A stretch of DNA of 64,000 nucleotides from JAJUJL01 sp041736465 (GTDB taxonomy: Bacteria; Chloroflexota; Anaerolineae; Anaerolineales; UBA4823): contig JBGSTO010000466.1 of assembly GCA_041736465.1 (NCBI GenBank), forward strand, positions 1 to 64,000, in the 5' to 3' direction. The position numbers and the translations under genes were made by a program. The notes beneath the pieces were generated by a model, which did not search any database, was not told the origin of the DNA, and saw nothing but the letters and a program-made list of their open reading frames with translations. Positions 7,926 to 17,300 of this stretch are shown here, in pieces (position 1 is the first letter of the stretch; the number at the start of each line of letters is the position of its first letter).

Positions 7926-10349
7926 ATGAAGTACCATATTCATCGCGCCGTGGTGATTGGCGCAGGCACCATGGGAGCAGCAATTGCTGCTCACCTGGCA
8001 AACGCTGGGGTTCCGGTTACGTTGTTGGATATCGTTCCCAACAAACTGGCGCCGGATGAAGAAAAACGCGGCCTGACATTACAAGATGCCCAGGTGCGCA
8101 ACCGCATTGTGCGTGAGGGGCTTGAGCGCGCTCAGAAATCCCGACCTGCCAGCTTCTTTACCCCCGAGCATGCAGCCCTGGTCAGCATTGGCAACCTGGA
8201 AGATGATCTAAAAGTGGTCGGCGACGCGGATTGGGTCATCGAGGCTATCGTTGAAAACCTCAAGATCAAGCGCGTGCTGATGGAGCGCATCGATGCCCTG
8301 CGCGCGCCGCACACCATCATCAGCACCAACACCTCCGGTATACCGGTGGCGTCCATTGCCGAGGGGATGTCGGATGGCTTCCGGCAGCACTTCCTGGGAA
8401 CGCATTTCTTCAACCCGCCGAGATACCTCAAGCTGTTGGAGATCATCCCCACAGCAGAAACCTTGCCAGAAGTGGTGCAGGTGATCAGCCGCTTTGGCGA
8501 ATACCGGCTGGGCAAAGGCATCGTGCCTGCCAAGGACACACCCAATTTCATCGGCAACCGCCTGGCATTCGGCAGCGCTGCCTTTGCGTTGGATTACATC
8601 CTGGAGCATAGCTACACTGTAGATGAAGTGGAAGCCATCACCGGGCCGGCGATGGGCAATCCGAAGACCGCTACCTTCCGCCTGATCGACCTGGTGGGCA
8701 TCGATGTGTGGGATCACGTCGGGCGCAATCTGGCGCCTGCGATCCCGCACGATGCGCACGCCCTGCGTTATCTGGGGTCTGAGAGAGTTAACAACTTGAT
8801 CGGCACGCTGGTGGGGCGAGGCGCCCTGGGCAACAAATCCAAGCAAGGTTTTTTCAAAGAAGTACGCAACGCAGAGGGGGGCAAGGAGTTCTGGGCGCTC
8901 GACCTGCAAACCCTGGAGTACAAACCGCCGCAGAAGGTGCGCTTTGAGTCCATCGGCAAGGTGCGGGATGAGGCAGACCTGGGCAAGCGCATGCAGGCGC
9001 TGATGGCGGCGGAAGATCGGGCGGGGGATTTGGTGCGCGCTCTTACCTACCAGGGCTTTGCGTATGCATCAGAGCGCATCCCTGAGATCGCCGACACGCC
9101 CAAACCGATCGACGATGCCATGCGCTGGGGTTTCGGGCGCGAGGCCGGTCCCTTTGAGATCTGGGACATGCTGGGTGTGGCTGAAACCATTTCTGGGATG
9201 AAGGCGGCGGGATTCGCGCCGGCTGTGTGGGTGGAAGAGATGCTTTCCAATGGCTGCCAGACTTTCTACCAGATCCAGGGACAAACGGCGGTTGGCGTCT
9301 ACAGCCCCGCTCTGGGCGGCTACGAGCCGGTCGTACGTCCGGCGGGCCTGGTGCTGCTCAAGGCGCAGAAAGCTGCCGGAGGCTTGATCAAGCGCAACCC
9401 GGGCGCCTCGCTGGTGGATATGGGCGATGGTGTGGCCTGCGTTGAGTTTCACACCAAGATGAATGCCCTCGACGATGATATTTTCAACATGATCCTGGAA
9501 GGGTTGGACCGCACCGAGCGCGAATTCGATGGGCTGGTGATCGGCAACGAGGCGGATGCCTTCAGCGCCGGAGCCAATCTATTCATGGTGGTGATGGGCG
9601 CGCAGGGCGGCATGTGGGACCAATTGGAGGGGGCGGTCAAGAAGATGCAGGATATCAACATGCGCATGCGCTACTTCCCCAAGCCGGTGGTCATTGCGCC
9701 TGCCGGGCTGGCGCTGGGCGGCGGGGCGGAAGTGACCATGCACGCCAGCCGGGTGGTTTCGTCCGTGGAGTTGTATGCCGGGCTGGTAGAGATCGGCGCC
9801 GGCGTCATACCGGCAGGCGGCGGCACGAAGGAGATGCTGCGGCGGGTGATGAACCCACCCATGCGCACCAAGAATGTGGAACCGCTGCCAGTGCTGCAGC
9901 GCCTGTTCGAGCAGATCGGGCTGGCCAAAGTCTCGATGTCTGCTGAAGAAGCGCGCCAGATGGGCATCCTCAGCCCCTGCGACCGCACTGTGATGAGCCG
10001 GGAAAATCTGCTGACCGAAGCCAAGAAAGAAGCTATGCAGATGGCAGGCAGCGGGTACGCTCCGCCCATCCTGGAGCAGATTTTCGCGGCCGGGCGAGAC
10101 GCGCTGGCAGCGATGCGGGTCGGCATTTACATGATGAAAGAGGGCGGCTACATCACCGAGTATGAAGCCCATATCGCTGGAAAGCTGGCGTATGTGCTCA
10201 CCGGCGGCGAGATCAGCGCGCCAACCTGGGTGCCAGAGCAGTACATCCTGGACCTGGAGCGAGAGGCGTTCCTCTCGCTGTGCGGAGAGCAGAAAACCCA
10301 GCAGCGCATGTGGAACCTGCTGCAAACCGGCAAGGTATTGCGGAATTAG
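7926..10349 (+). CDS. fadN: FadN-type 3-hydroxyacyl-CoA dehydrogenase/enoyl-CoA hydratase
   Basis: An 807-residue multifunctional beta-oxidation enzyme. The order is dehydrogenase first (NAD motif VIGAGTMGAAIAAHLANAG near residue 12; THFFNPPRYLKLLEIIP near 160; NFIGNRL near 205) and enoyl-CoA hydratase last (about 490-690). Both hydratase acid residues are present, in LALGGGAE and GLVEIGAGVIP. This order matches Bacillus FadN rather than E. coli FadB. It hydrates trans-2-enoyl-CoA and oxidises 3-hydroxyacyl-CoA with NAD. The ribosome site is GGAGGTCCC. The thiolase follows 73 bp downstream. Confidence 0.93.
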   Translation: MKYHIHRAVVIGAGTMGAAIAAHLANAGVPVTLLDIVPNKLAPDEEKRGLTLQDAQVRNRIVREGLERAQKSRPASFFTPEHAALVSIGNLEDDLKVVGDADWVIEAIVENLKIKRVLMERIDALRAPHTIISTNTSGIPVASIAEGMSDGFRQHFLGTHFFNPPRYLKLLEIIPTAETLPEVVQVISRFGEYRLGKGIVPAKDTPNFIGNRLAFGSAAFALDYILEHSYTVDEVEAITGPAMGNPKTATFRLIDLVGIDVWDHVGRNLAPAIPHDAHALRYLGSERVNNLIGTLVGRGALGNKSKQGFFKEVRNAEGGKEFWALDLQTLEYKPPQKVRFESIGKVRDEADLGKRMQALMAAEDRAGDLVRALTYQGFAYASERIPEIADTPKPIDDAMRWGFGREAGPFEIWDMLGVAETISGMKAAGFAPAVWVEEMLSNGCQTFYQIQGQTAVGVYSPALGGYEPVVRPAGLVLLKAQKAAGGLIKRNPGASLVDMGDGVACVEFHTKMNALDDDIFNMILEGLDRTEREFDGLVIGNEADAFSAGANLFMVVMGAQGGMWDQLEGAVKKMQDINMRMRYFPKPVVIAPAGLALGGGAEVTMHASRVVSSVELYAGLVEIGAGVIPAGGGTKEMLRRVMNPPMRTKNVEPLPVLQRLFEQIGLAKVSMSAEEARQMGILSPCDRTVMSRENLLTEAKKEAMQMAGSGYAPPILEQIFAAGRDALAAMRVGIYMMKEGGYITEYEAHIAGKLAYVLTGGEISAPTWVPEQYILDLEREAFLSLCGEQKTQQRMWNLLQTGKVLRN

Positions 10350-10422
10350 TGTTCTTACACCGGGGTATGGCTCGCAAAGCGTGATCGCCATAACCGGTGT
10401 GAGGATTTCAGGAGATGAGAAT

Positions 10423-11622
10423 ATGACCACGATGGATGCTGAACGAGAGCCTGTCATTGTAGCTGCTGCCCGTACGGCGGTCGGTAAAGCCAAGCGCGGC
10501 AGCCTGGCGAGCACGCGACCGGATGAAATGGCGGCTGTGGTGATCCAGGAACTGCTGCGGCGCGCGCCGGCCCTGGTCCCTGCCGAGATTGACGATTTGA
10601 TCCTGGGATGCGCCTTTCCCGAAGGCGAGCAGGGCATGAATATGGCCCGCATGATCGGGTTTAGAGCCGGGCTGCCCGAAACAGTGCCTGCAGAAACGAT
10701 CAACCGCTTCTGCTCATCGGGTATGCAGAGCATTGCTCATGCGGCTCATGCCATCATGGCAGGGCAGATCCAGACCGCGATTGCAGGCGGCACCGAATCG
10801 ATGAGCATGGTGCCGATGACCGGGTATAAATTCGCTCCGATGCCGTACCTGGCGGCGAATTACCCGCAGGCATTTACAGCTATGGGACTGACGGCGGAGA
10901 ATGTGGCGGCCAAATACGGGGTCAGCCGCGCCGACCAGGATGCGTTCGCGCTGCGCAGCAACAAATTGGCTGCGGCTGCGGTGCAGTCAGGTGTGTTCGA
11001 TGAGCAGATCGTGCCCATGCGGGTTAAGATCGTCGAGCCTGATGGTGGGAAGACCCCCGTGCTGCGCGAATTTGATTTCTCTCGAGACGAAGGACCACGC
11101 GCCGATAGTACCATCGAAGCGCTGGCGAAGCTGAAACCGGCGTTCAAGGAGGGCGGCTCGGTAACGGCTGGAAACTCGTCGCAGATGTCAGACGGCGCGG
11201 CTGGAGTGATCATCATGTCGCGGGCGAAAGCCGAGGCGCTGGGTCTGAAGCCGCTGGTGCGCTTCATTGCTTATGCGGTGGGCGGCGTGCCGCCAGAGAT
11301 CATGGGCATCGGCCCGATAGCAGCTGTGCCGAAGGTCTTGAAGCTGGCAGGGATGGATCTGAAAGAGATCGGATTGATTGAACTTAACGAAGCCTTTGCT
11401 GCCCAGGGACTGGCAGTGATGCGCGAACTGGGCATGAATGAGGAAATTACCAATGTAAACGGCGGCGCAATTGCCCTCGGGCACCCGCTGGGCTGCACCG
11501 GCTCCAAGCTGACCACACAGCTGATCTATGAGATGAAGCGCCGCAACGTGCAGTTCGGCATGGTGACCATGTGCATTGGCGGCGGCATGGGGGCGGCTGG
11601 GATCTTCGAGAACCTGGCTTGA
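10423..11622 (+). CDS. fadA: Acetyl-CoA C-acyltransferase (thiolase)
   Basis: A 399-residue thiolase. The nucleophilic cysteine lies in NRFCSSGMQSI (about residue 90). The histidine is in NVNGGAIALGHPLGCTGSK, and the second cysteine in MCIGGGMGAAGIFE near the C-terminus. All three catalytic features are intact. It cleaves 3-ketoacyl-CoA to acetyl-CoA and a shortened acyl-CoA, the last step of the cycle begun by its neighbours. GGAGATGAGA precedes the ATG. The biosynthetic direction is possible but less likely beside FadN. Confidence 0.93.
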   Translation: MTTMDAEREPVIVAAARTAVGKAKRGSLASTRPDEMAAVVIQELLRRAPALVPAEIDDLILGCAFPEGEQGMNMARMIGFRAGLPETVPAETINRFCSSGMQSIAHAAHAIMAGQIQTAIAGGTESMSMVPMTGYKFAPMPYLAANYPQAFTAMGLTAENVAAKYGVSRADQDAFALRSNKLAAAAVQSGVFDEQIVPMRVKIVEPDGGKTPVLREFDFSRDEGPRADSTIEALAKLKPAFKEGGSVTAGNSSQMSDGAAGVIIMSRAKAEALGLKPLVRFIAYAVGGVPPEIMGIGPIAAVPKVLKLAGMDLKEIGLIELNEAFAAQGLAVMRELGMNEEITNVNGGAIALGHPLGCTGSKLTTQLIYEMKRRNVQFGMVTMCIGGGMGAAGIFENLA

Positions 11623-11670
11623 GGATTCGAATGAGATACCAAGAAATTACCAACAAGGAGATGATCGAGA

Positions 11671-12006
11671 ATGGCTGATATTACTGTAGAACAGTTGGTG
11701 CGCAATCACGAACGCGCCTTCAGGCCGGATGCGGCTGAAGGCGTGGATGCCGTCATCCAATATCACCTGACGGGTGATGAGGGCGGCGATTGGATTATCA
11801 CCATCCACGAGGGCAAATGCAGCGTTGCACAGGGGAACGCGGAAGCCCCTAAAATGACGATGACTGCCGATGCTCAGGATTTCAAAGACGTGCTGCTGGG
11901 ACGCGCCAATGGTATGCAGTACTTCATGCAGGGGCGCTTGAAACTGGCTGGCGATTTGAACCTGGCGATGAAGCTGACCAGCTTCTTCAAGATGTCTTCG
12001 AACTAA
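11671..12006 (+). CDS. SCP-2 sterol-carrier-like domain protein
   Basis: A 111-residue stand-alone SCP-2 domain: WIITIHEGKCSVAQG, then the APKMTMTADAQDFKDVLLGR block and the terminal QGRLKLAGDLNLAMKLTSFF motif. The family binds fatty acids or acyl-CoA in a hydrophobic tunnel. As the last gene of the operon it probably buffers or delivers acyl-CoA intermediates (inference). AAGGAGATG precedes the start, and a strong terminator follows about 35 bp after the stop. Confidence 0.85.
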   Translation: MADITVEQLVRNHERAFRPDAAEGVDAVIQYHLTGDEGGDWIITIHEGKCSVAQGNAEAPKMTMTADAQDFKDVLLGRANGMQYFMQGRLKLAGDLNLAMKLTSFFKMSSN

Positions 12007-12039
12007 GCAGCAGCGGTTTGCGGGCCAGCTTTTGATCAT

Positions 12040-12082
12040 AAAGGGGTGTTTGGACGGGCAATCCCCGCCCAAACACCCCTTT
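12040..12082. terminator. Bidirectional intrinsic terminator
   Basis: An almost perfect 19-bp stem, AAAGGGGTGTTTGGACGGG paired with its complement at 12064-12082 and broken by one A-C mismatch, has a 5-base loop and is followed by TTTCTC. It lies between the ends of the convergent SCP-2 and proS genes and can serve both. Confidence 0.85.
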
Positions 12083-12084
12083 TC

Positions 12085-13893
12085 TCATTCCTCGTATGGC
12101 ACCGGCACAACCTTATCCTGGATTTCTCGTCTCAGAGTATCCAGTTCTTGCTGCGCCCGGTTGATGGCCTCATCTACCGGCACCAGGTACTTTTCTGAGC
12201 GGTCGCGGCGCTTGAACTCGATGCTGCCCTGCTGCAAGGAGCGCTGGCTGACAGTGAGGCGTACCGGCAGCCCGATCAAGTCGGCGTCGTTGAACTTGAC
12301 TCCCGGACTTTCCTCACGATCATCGTACAGCACCTCGATACCGGCAGCCTGCAGGTCTGCGTAGAGCTGGTCGGCTTGCTGGCGAGTTTCACTACCGTCC
12401 TTGCCGGTCAGCACGACCAGGTGGAGGTGGTAGGGGGCGACGGTGATGGGCCAGATCAAGCCGCTGTCATCATGGTGCTCTTCGGCGATGCAAGCCATCA
12501 GCCGCCCGCTGCCGATGCCGTACGAACCCATGATGACGGACTTTTCCTTGCCGTCCTTATCCAGGAAGGCTGCGCCCATGGCATCCGAGTAGCGCGTCCC
12601 CAGCTTAAAGATATTGCCGATTTCGACGCCGCGCACGGTGCGCAGTGGGCTGCCGCAGCGCGGGCAGCCATCGCCGTCGCGAGCGGCGGTAATATCCGTG
12701 ACCAGGTGGGCGGTGTAGTCACGCCCATAGTTCACATTGCGCAGGTGAAAACCGGATTCGTTCGCGCCGGCGACCAGGTTGCTGGACTGGGGGATCAAGT
12801 CGTCCACGACGATCACCAACGGCAGCGGCGCCTGGTTGGAATGGCTCATGGTGCCAGGGTTGATGCCCACCGGCGATGCATAACCCGGGACGGCGCCGAT
12901 AGAGGCAATCTCTTCGTCGTGCGCCGGGCGCAGCTCGCTGGCTTTGAGGGCGTTGGTGAGCTTGGTTTCGTTCAGCTCCATGTCGCCGCGCAGCACAGCA
13001 AAGACCAGCTTGTCTACCATGATCTCGCCTTCCGGTATTTTGGCGACCATGAAGACAGCCTTGGCGGTCTTGCTGGCAGGGATGGAGAGCAGCTCAGCCA
13101 GGGCGGCGATGGTCTTGGTGTCTGGCGTAGCAACTCTTTCGATCGCCGCCGGCTGTTCGGCAGCCGCGGCCTGCTTGCGGAATTGAGCAATCTGGCGGTT
13201 GGCTGAATAGGAGCAAGCATCACACAGCAGCAGGGTATCCTCGCCGATGGGAGTGATGTACATATATTCATGCGCCAATTTGCCGCCCATCATGCCGACG
13301 TCCGATTTCACGGCGATGGCTGGCAGGCCGCAGCGATGGAAGATGTTGAAGTAAGCCTGGTAGTGGGCGCGGTACTGCTGATCCAGGCCCTCCCAATCGG
13401 CATCCAGGCTGTACGAGTCTTTCATGGTGAACTCGCGCACACGGATCAACCCGGCGCGCGGGCGGGGATCATCGCGCCACTTGGTCTGTATCTGGTAAAT
13501 CAGGCGAGGCAGCTGGCGGTAGGATTGAATCTCCTTGCGCGTCAGATCCGCGACGACTTCCTCATGCGTCATGCCAAGCACCATGTCACGGGAGTTCTTA
13601 TCCTTGAAGCGTCCCATCTCCGAGCCGATCTGGTACCAGCGCTCCGTCTCTTGCCAGATCTCGGCGGGGTGTACGACTGGCATGGTAATTTCCTGCCCGC
13701 CGATAGCATTCATCTCCTCGCGCATGATGTTTTCCAACCGGGTGAGCGTGCGACGGGCGAGCGGCATGGCGCTGAAGATACCTGCTGCCAGCTGGCGGAT
13801 GAAACCAGCCCGCAGCAGCAGTGCGTGGCTGGCGGTTTCGGCGTCGGATGGCGCCTCACGCAGAGTCTGGCTGAACAATTGAGACATTCGCAT
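12085..13893 (-). CDS. proS: Prolyl-tRNA synthetase (bacterial type, with INS editing domain)
   Basis: A 602-residue class II synthetase that charges tRNA-Pro. The core includes MSQLFSQTLREAPSDAETAS at the N-terminus, motif 2 near PRLIYQIQTKWRDDPRPRAG, motif 3 around GSYGIGSGRLMACIAEEH, and the C-terminal anticodon-binding domain (LHLVVLTGKDG onward). The central stretch (about residues 230-400) is the editing insertion of bacterial ProS. The ATG at 13893 follows AGGAGG by 6 bases; longer in-frame starts run into the regulatory leader and are rejected. An attenuator-like structure precedes it. Confidence 0.95.
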   Translation of the reverse strand: MRMSQLFSQTLREAPSDAETASHALLLRAGFIRQLAAGIFSAMPLARRTLTRLENIMREEMNAIGGQEITMPVVHPAEIWQETERWYQIGSEMGRFKDKNSRDMVLGMTHEEVVADLTRKEIQSYRQLPRLIYQIQTKWRDDPRPRAGLIRVREFTMKDSYSLDADWEGLDQQYRAHYQAYFNIFHRCGLPAIAVKSDVGMMGGKLAHEYMYITPIGEDTLLLCDACSYSANRQIAQFRKQAAAAEQPAAIERVATPDTKTIAALAELLSIPASKTAKAVFMVAKIPEGEIMVDKLVFAVLRGDMELNETKLTNALKASELRPAHDEEIASIGAVPGYASPVGINPGTMSHSNQAPLPLVIVVDDLIPQSSNLVAGANESGFHLRNVNYGRDYTAHLVTDITAARDGDGCPRCGSPLRTVRGVEIGNIFKLGTRYSDAMGAAFLDKDGKEKSVIMGSYGIGSGRLMACIAEEHHDDSGLIWPITVAPYHLHLVVLTGKDGSETRQQADQLYADLQAAGIEVLYDDREESPGVKFNDADLIGLPVRLTVSQRSLQQGSIEFKRRDRSEKYLVPVDEAINRAQQELDTLRREIQDKVVPVPYEE

Positions 13894-13945
13894 AGATGGC
13901 CTCCTGTACGATGATCGATTGGGGCTGCCTGCCAGCAGTCCCGGC

Positions 13946-14033
13946 AATAAAAATGCCCTCTGGATGGCTTTCAGTCCAGAGGGCGGTTCTCGTTTGGATG
14001 TCGCGATACTATCTATCAAGCCCAAACGAACCG
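13946..14033 (-). promoter_or_regulatory. proS 5' leader with attenuator-like terminator
   Basis: Reading toward proS, a first hairpin pairs 14022-14033 with 13984-13997 (CGGTTCGTTTGG against CCAAACGAGAACCG, 12 pairs with a 2-base bulge and a 24-base loop). It abuts, and shares one base with, a perfect 10-bp terminator stem (GCCCTCTGGA, 13955-13964 with 13975-13984) followed by a U-rich run at 13946-13954. The gene starts about 50 bases later. A terminator inside a synthetase leader suggests transcription attenuation. T-box control is the obvious comparison, but I cannot find a convincing UGGN bulge or specifier loop; the closest match in the loop is UAGUAUCGCG. Confidence 0.6.
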
Positions 14034-14114
14034 AAAGCCAGGTGCAGCTTGCGGTCACTAGGGGACGGGGTAGGGAAGGATTGCCTGCAGGTGGTATCGC
14101 TCATAATGGTCACA

Positions 14115-14142
14115 AGTTTACCATTGGATGATATCCTGTCAA
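14115..14142 (-). promoter_or_regulatory. Candidate proS promoter
   Basis: On the minus strand TTGACA (14142-14137) is followed after 16 bp by TAAACT (14120-14115). It would give a leader of roughly 210 bases ahead of proS, containing the attenuator-like hairpins. Confidence 0.6.
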
Positions 14143-14159
14143 GGTTGTGTCATAACGAC

Positions 14160-14190
14160 GATGAGGCAGTGTGGTCAGCACTGCCTCATC
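14160..14190. other. Perfect 12-bp hairpin in the proS/secreted-protein intergenic region
   Basis: GATGAGGCAGTG pairs perfectly with CACTGCCTCATC around a 7-base loop. On the plus strand only TTT follows, so it is a weak terminator at best. It may end the transcript of the gene at 14350-17676. Otherwise the 13894-14349 gap holds only the proS promoter and leader plus an AT-rich stretch at 14230-14330 in which I see nothing. Confidence 0.5.
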
Positions 14191-14349
14191 TTTCGGCAAC
14201 CCAATCGGAGGAGAGAAGCAACCGGTAATATCTTTTGTTGTTTACCAACCCATAACGATCATAATTATAAGGTATATACTGCTATTGTCAAGATATTGTC
14301 TATATAAATTAACCAAACGCTAATGTTTGCCCGGTCAATGAGCAGGCTT

Positions 14350-17300
14350 TCAGCGCATCATGACCGGGAAGAAGTGCTGGTAGCCAGAAACAACGAAGTT
14401 GCGCCGGACGATCGCACCGGCTGGATCATAGAATGCCACATTTCCGCTGGTGCGAACGCTCAGCGGCAGGTCGCTGGTATCGACGCCGAACCTGCCATCT
14501 GCTCCGGATGCCGTTCGCCGGAATATCTCGCCGAAATTTGGTGGATAAAACTTTACGTCCAGTGCAACCTGGGGGGGCGCTGCGCCAATGACCGCTTGCA
14601 GCTCGTAATCATGAAGGGCTGTTAGCTCCGGAACGGTATAGCTGAAGACCATGGATCCAGCGGGGGATTCAAGCATGAATAGATCGCCGGGCTGTGTGGC
14701 TTCCTGCAGGCATTCGCCGAATAACCCATTATCGCCATAGGCAGTGCCGGTATACACCTCAGTTGCACCGGTAACCGACTGGTGAGTAAGTGCGTACGGC
14801 TGTCGGGGCGCCGGAACTGATCCTGACATGCACATCTCACCGATCGTGATCTCCAGATAGGGATTGGCGAAACTGTAGTAAGTCTTGTGACCATTCCCAT
14901 CACGGTATATCACCGACCCGTAGGCACGGGTGAGCGGCGCCATCTCCGGAAACGCCGCGCTGAAATCTCCGTTGGTTGTAGAAGTTACAATCTGACTCGC
15001 ATCTGGCTGCCAGTAATAGTACTGATTCGAGTTGTACAGCTCGATCACAAGCCGCGACTCAGGCGGCGCCACGCCGGTAACGGTTGCCGATGATGAGTCG
15101 AGCTCGGCACTTAACAGCGGCACCGTCATCGAGACTGTGTGCTCCTGAGTTTGCAGGCGAATCAGGTCACCTGGCGAGACAATACGCAGTGGGGCATCCA
15201 TATATTGTGAGACGTAGCCTGTCGAGTAGGTTGTACCTGTGGCGGTAAACTCCCCGGTTGGCGACTGCCAGGTCAGCGTGTAGGAAGAGTATGGCATGAT
15301 CGTTCCCCAAATGCGATTGTAGTACAGGGTCGTTTCCAGGAGTGGCAGCACATCGAGCACATAGAAAACCGGATCCGAGCCGCTCAGCATCACTTTGGCG
15401 AACAGACCCCCGGTAAGCAAGCTCGGGTCGCTGATCGGCAGCAAATAGCTACCGTCAAGCCCGGCGGTGCCAGTGATGAATCCAGAACCATCTGGAGATT
15501 TCAGGATTGCGGTGACCTCTGAGCCTGCCGGCGCTGTCCCACTGATCGCAGATGCTTGCTCATCGATACGGGCGTTCAACGCCGGAACTTCAAACCGGGT
15601 GAAAGTCCCCAGGTAATTGGCTTCCAACCAGTCCCCAGGTTCGATGATTGCCGGAGTGTAATCCTGATCGTAGAGACTGACATAGCTTGGCTCCCAGACA
15701 TACTCAGGGATGACCGCCGTCCCTTTCTCTCTGCCATCGGCAGTCAGCAGGCGAAGGAAGGTCTGGCTGCAATTCGAGCGGGGGGTCATCTCAACCCGAT
15801 GGCTGCCGATTCTTGCCCCGGATACCCCATGTGAGCACGGGTTTGGGAATTCAGCATGCCGCTGCAAGGCATGCCCCTCAGCTGTCCACAACGTGACCGC
15901 AGCAGATGAATACTGGGTGAGGGTGAACGTCCCGGTAAAATCTGCCAGGTAGTCGCCGCTGGCAGTTGCCGTGACATCCAGGGTGGCGTCGAGGAATCGG
16001 TCATGCTCAGGTGGATAGATCGGGGAGTATCCATTATAAATACTTACGCGCAGGGAAGAGCCTGGAGGGGCTTTACCCCAGATCTGGTTGGTTTCATAGT
16101 CACCCTCTGCGGTAAACAGTGGAACCGGGACAGACACCGGCGCCAGACCGGGAGCTGTGACAGTCATCAGGTCGCCTGAATCGATCACCAGGCCAGAGTA
16201 GTTTGGCGACTCCAGCGTGAAATTTCCGGTTTGCAGGGTAAAACTTTGCAGTTGATCTTTTAGATAGCCGCTGGGTCCCTCAACCGCAAGGGTGATAGGC
16301 TGGTTGTAAACTGGCAGCTGCCCCAGGACATATGTTCGGCTGAGATAGAGAGATGTGCTGCTGCTGGTCGTTCCGACATTGGCGAGCAGGTAGGGTGTGA
16401 CAAAATGGGTGAATGCCTGGTGCTCGTCGCTTAGAGTGGCGGCGACAACTCCATAATCTGGCGGCGAGAGGGGCATGCTGGCAGAATACTCACCATCTGG
16501 TTCTGCGCTCAGGCTGGTATGCGCGGTGGGATTTCCAACCCAGGGTGCAGGTATGTACCCTTGGATTGGCCCATCAAAACGGAGAATTTCCAGGGGTGCA
16601 CCAGGAATTGTTTCGCCTCCGATCTTTCCAGCAGCTATATCCGCAAAAGCTGTCAGGTGCGGGATGGTCATCGAGAACGTCTGTCCGGCGCACTCTGCCC
16701 GAAGAAGCAGGTTTTCTGTGAGCACCTGCTGATTGGAACCCAGATACACGTAGGCAGAGAAGAACCCATCGCTATCTACATAGTTTTCGGTTGCGGCGAT
16801 TAATTCATCCGCGTCGGGGTTAATGACATCAATCATAACCATCTCACCAGGGGCCGCACTGCCGTAGATGGCAATTCCCCCAACATGCGGCGCCAGCAGC
16901 GGCGCGCGTAACGCACGGTAAGCATAGCGTCCGGGCGCCACTTCCACCTGGCTGAAGCCGCTATCCTTGCGCTGGACATTCACAGGAAGAATCGCGCTGT
17001 AGCCACCGGTGCTCGCGACAGCCGTGGCGGTATAAACTTGAGTGGGTTCGTCTTCGGGATAGAAGTAAATATTGAGCGAGGCGCCAGGGAGTGTTTCCCC
17101 GAATACACGGTCCTCTTCAGATGATGCCAGCGCGGTCAAATGCGGAACCGTCATGCTGAAGACTGCGCCGCTCTGCTCCAGCCACAGCTCATCATTTTCC
17201 AACGGTCGGATGATCGTGCAGTAGGGGGGATAAGGATCACATACCTCCCAGACCCGATTCGGGGTGAAGTAGTAATAGTAGCTTCCAGGTTCGGGTACCG

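Noticed and set aside
13894..14058. 55-codon N-terminal extension of proS
   Set aside because: It reads through the terminator-like leader; AGGAGG and the family N-terminus place the start at 13893.
14080..14105. T-box-like string GGTGGTATCGC on the plus strand
   Set aside because: It points away from proS and no plus-strand gene follows, so it is probably chance.
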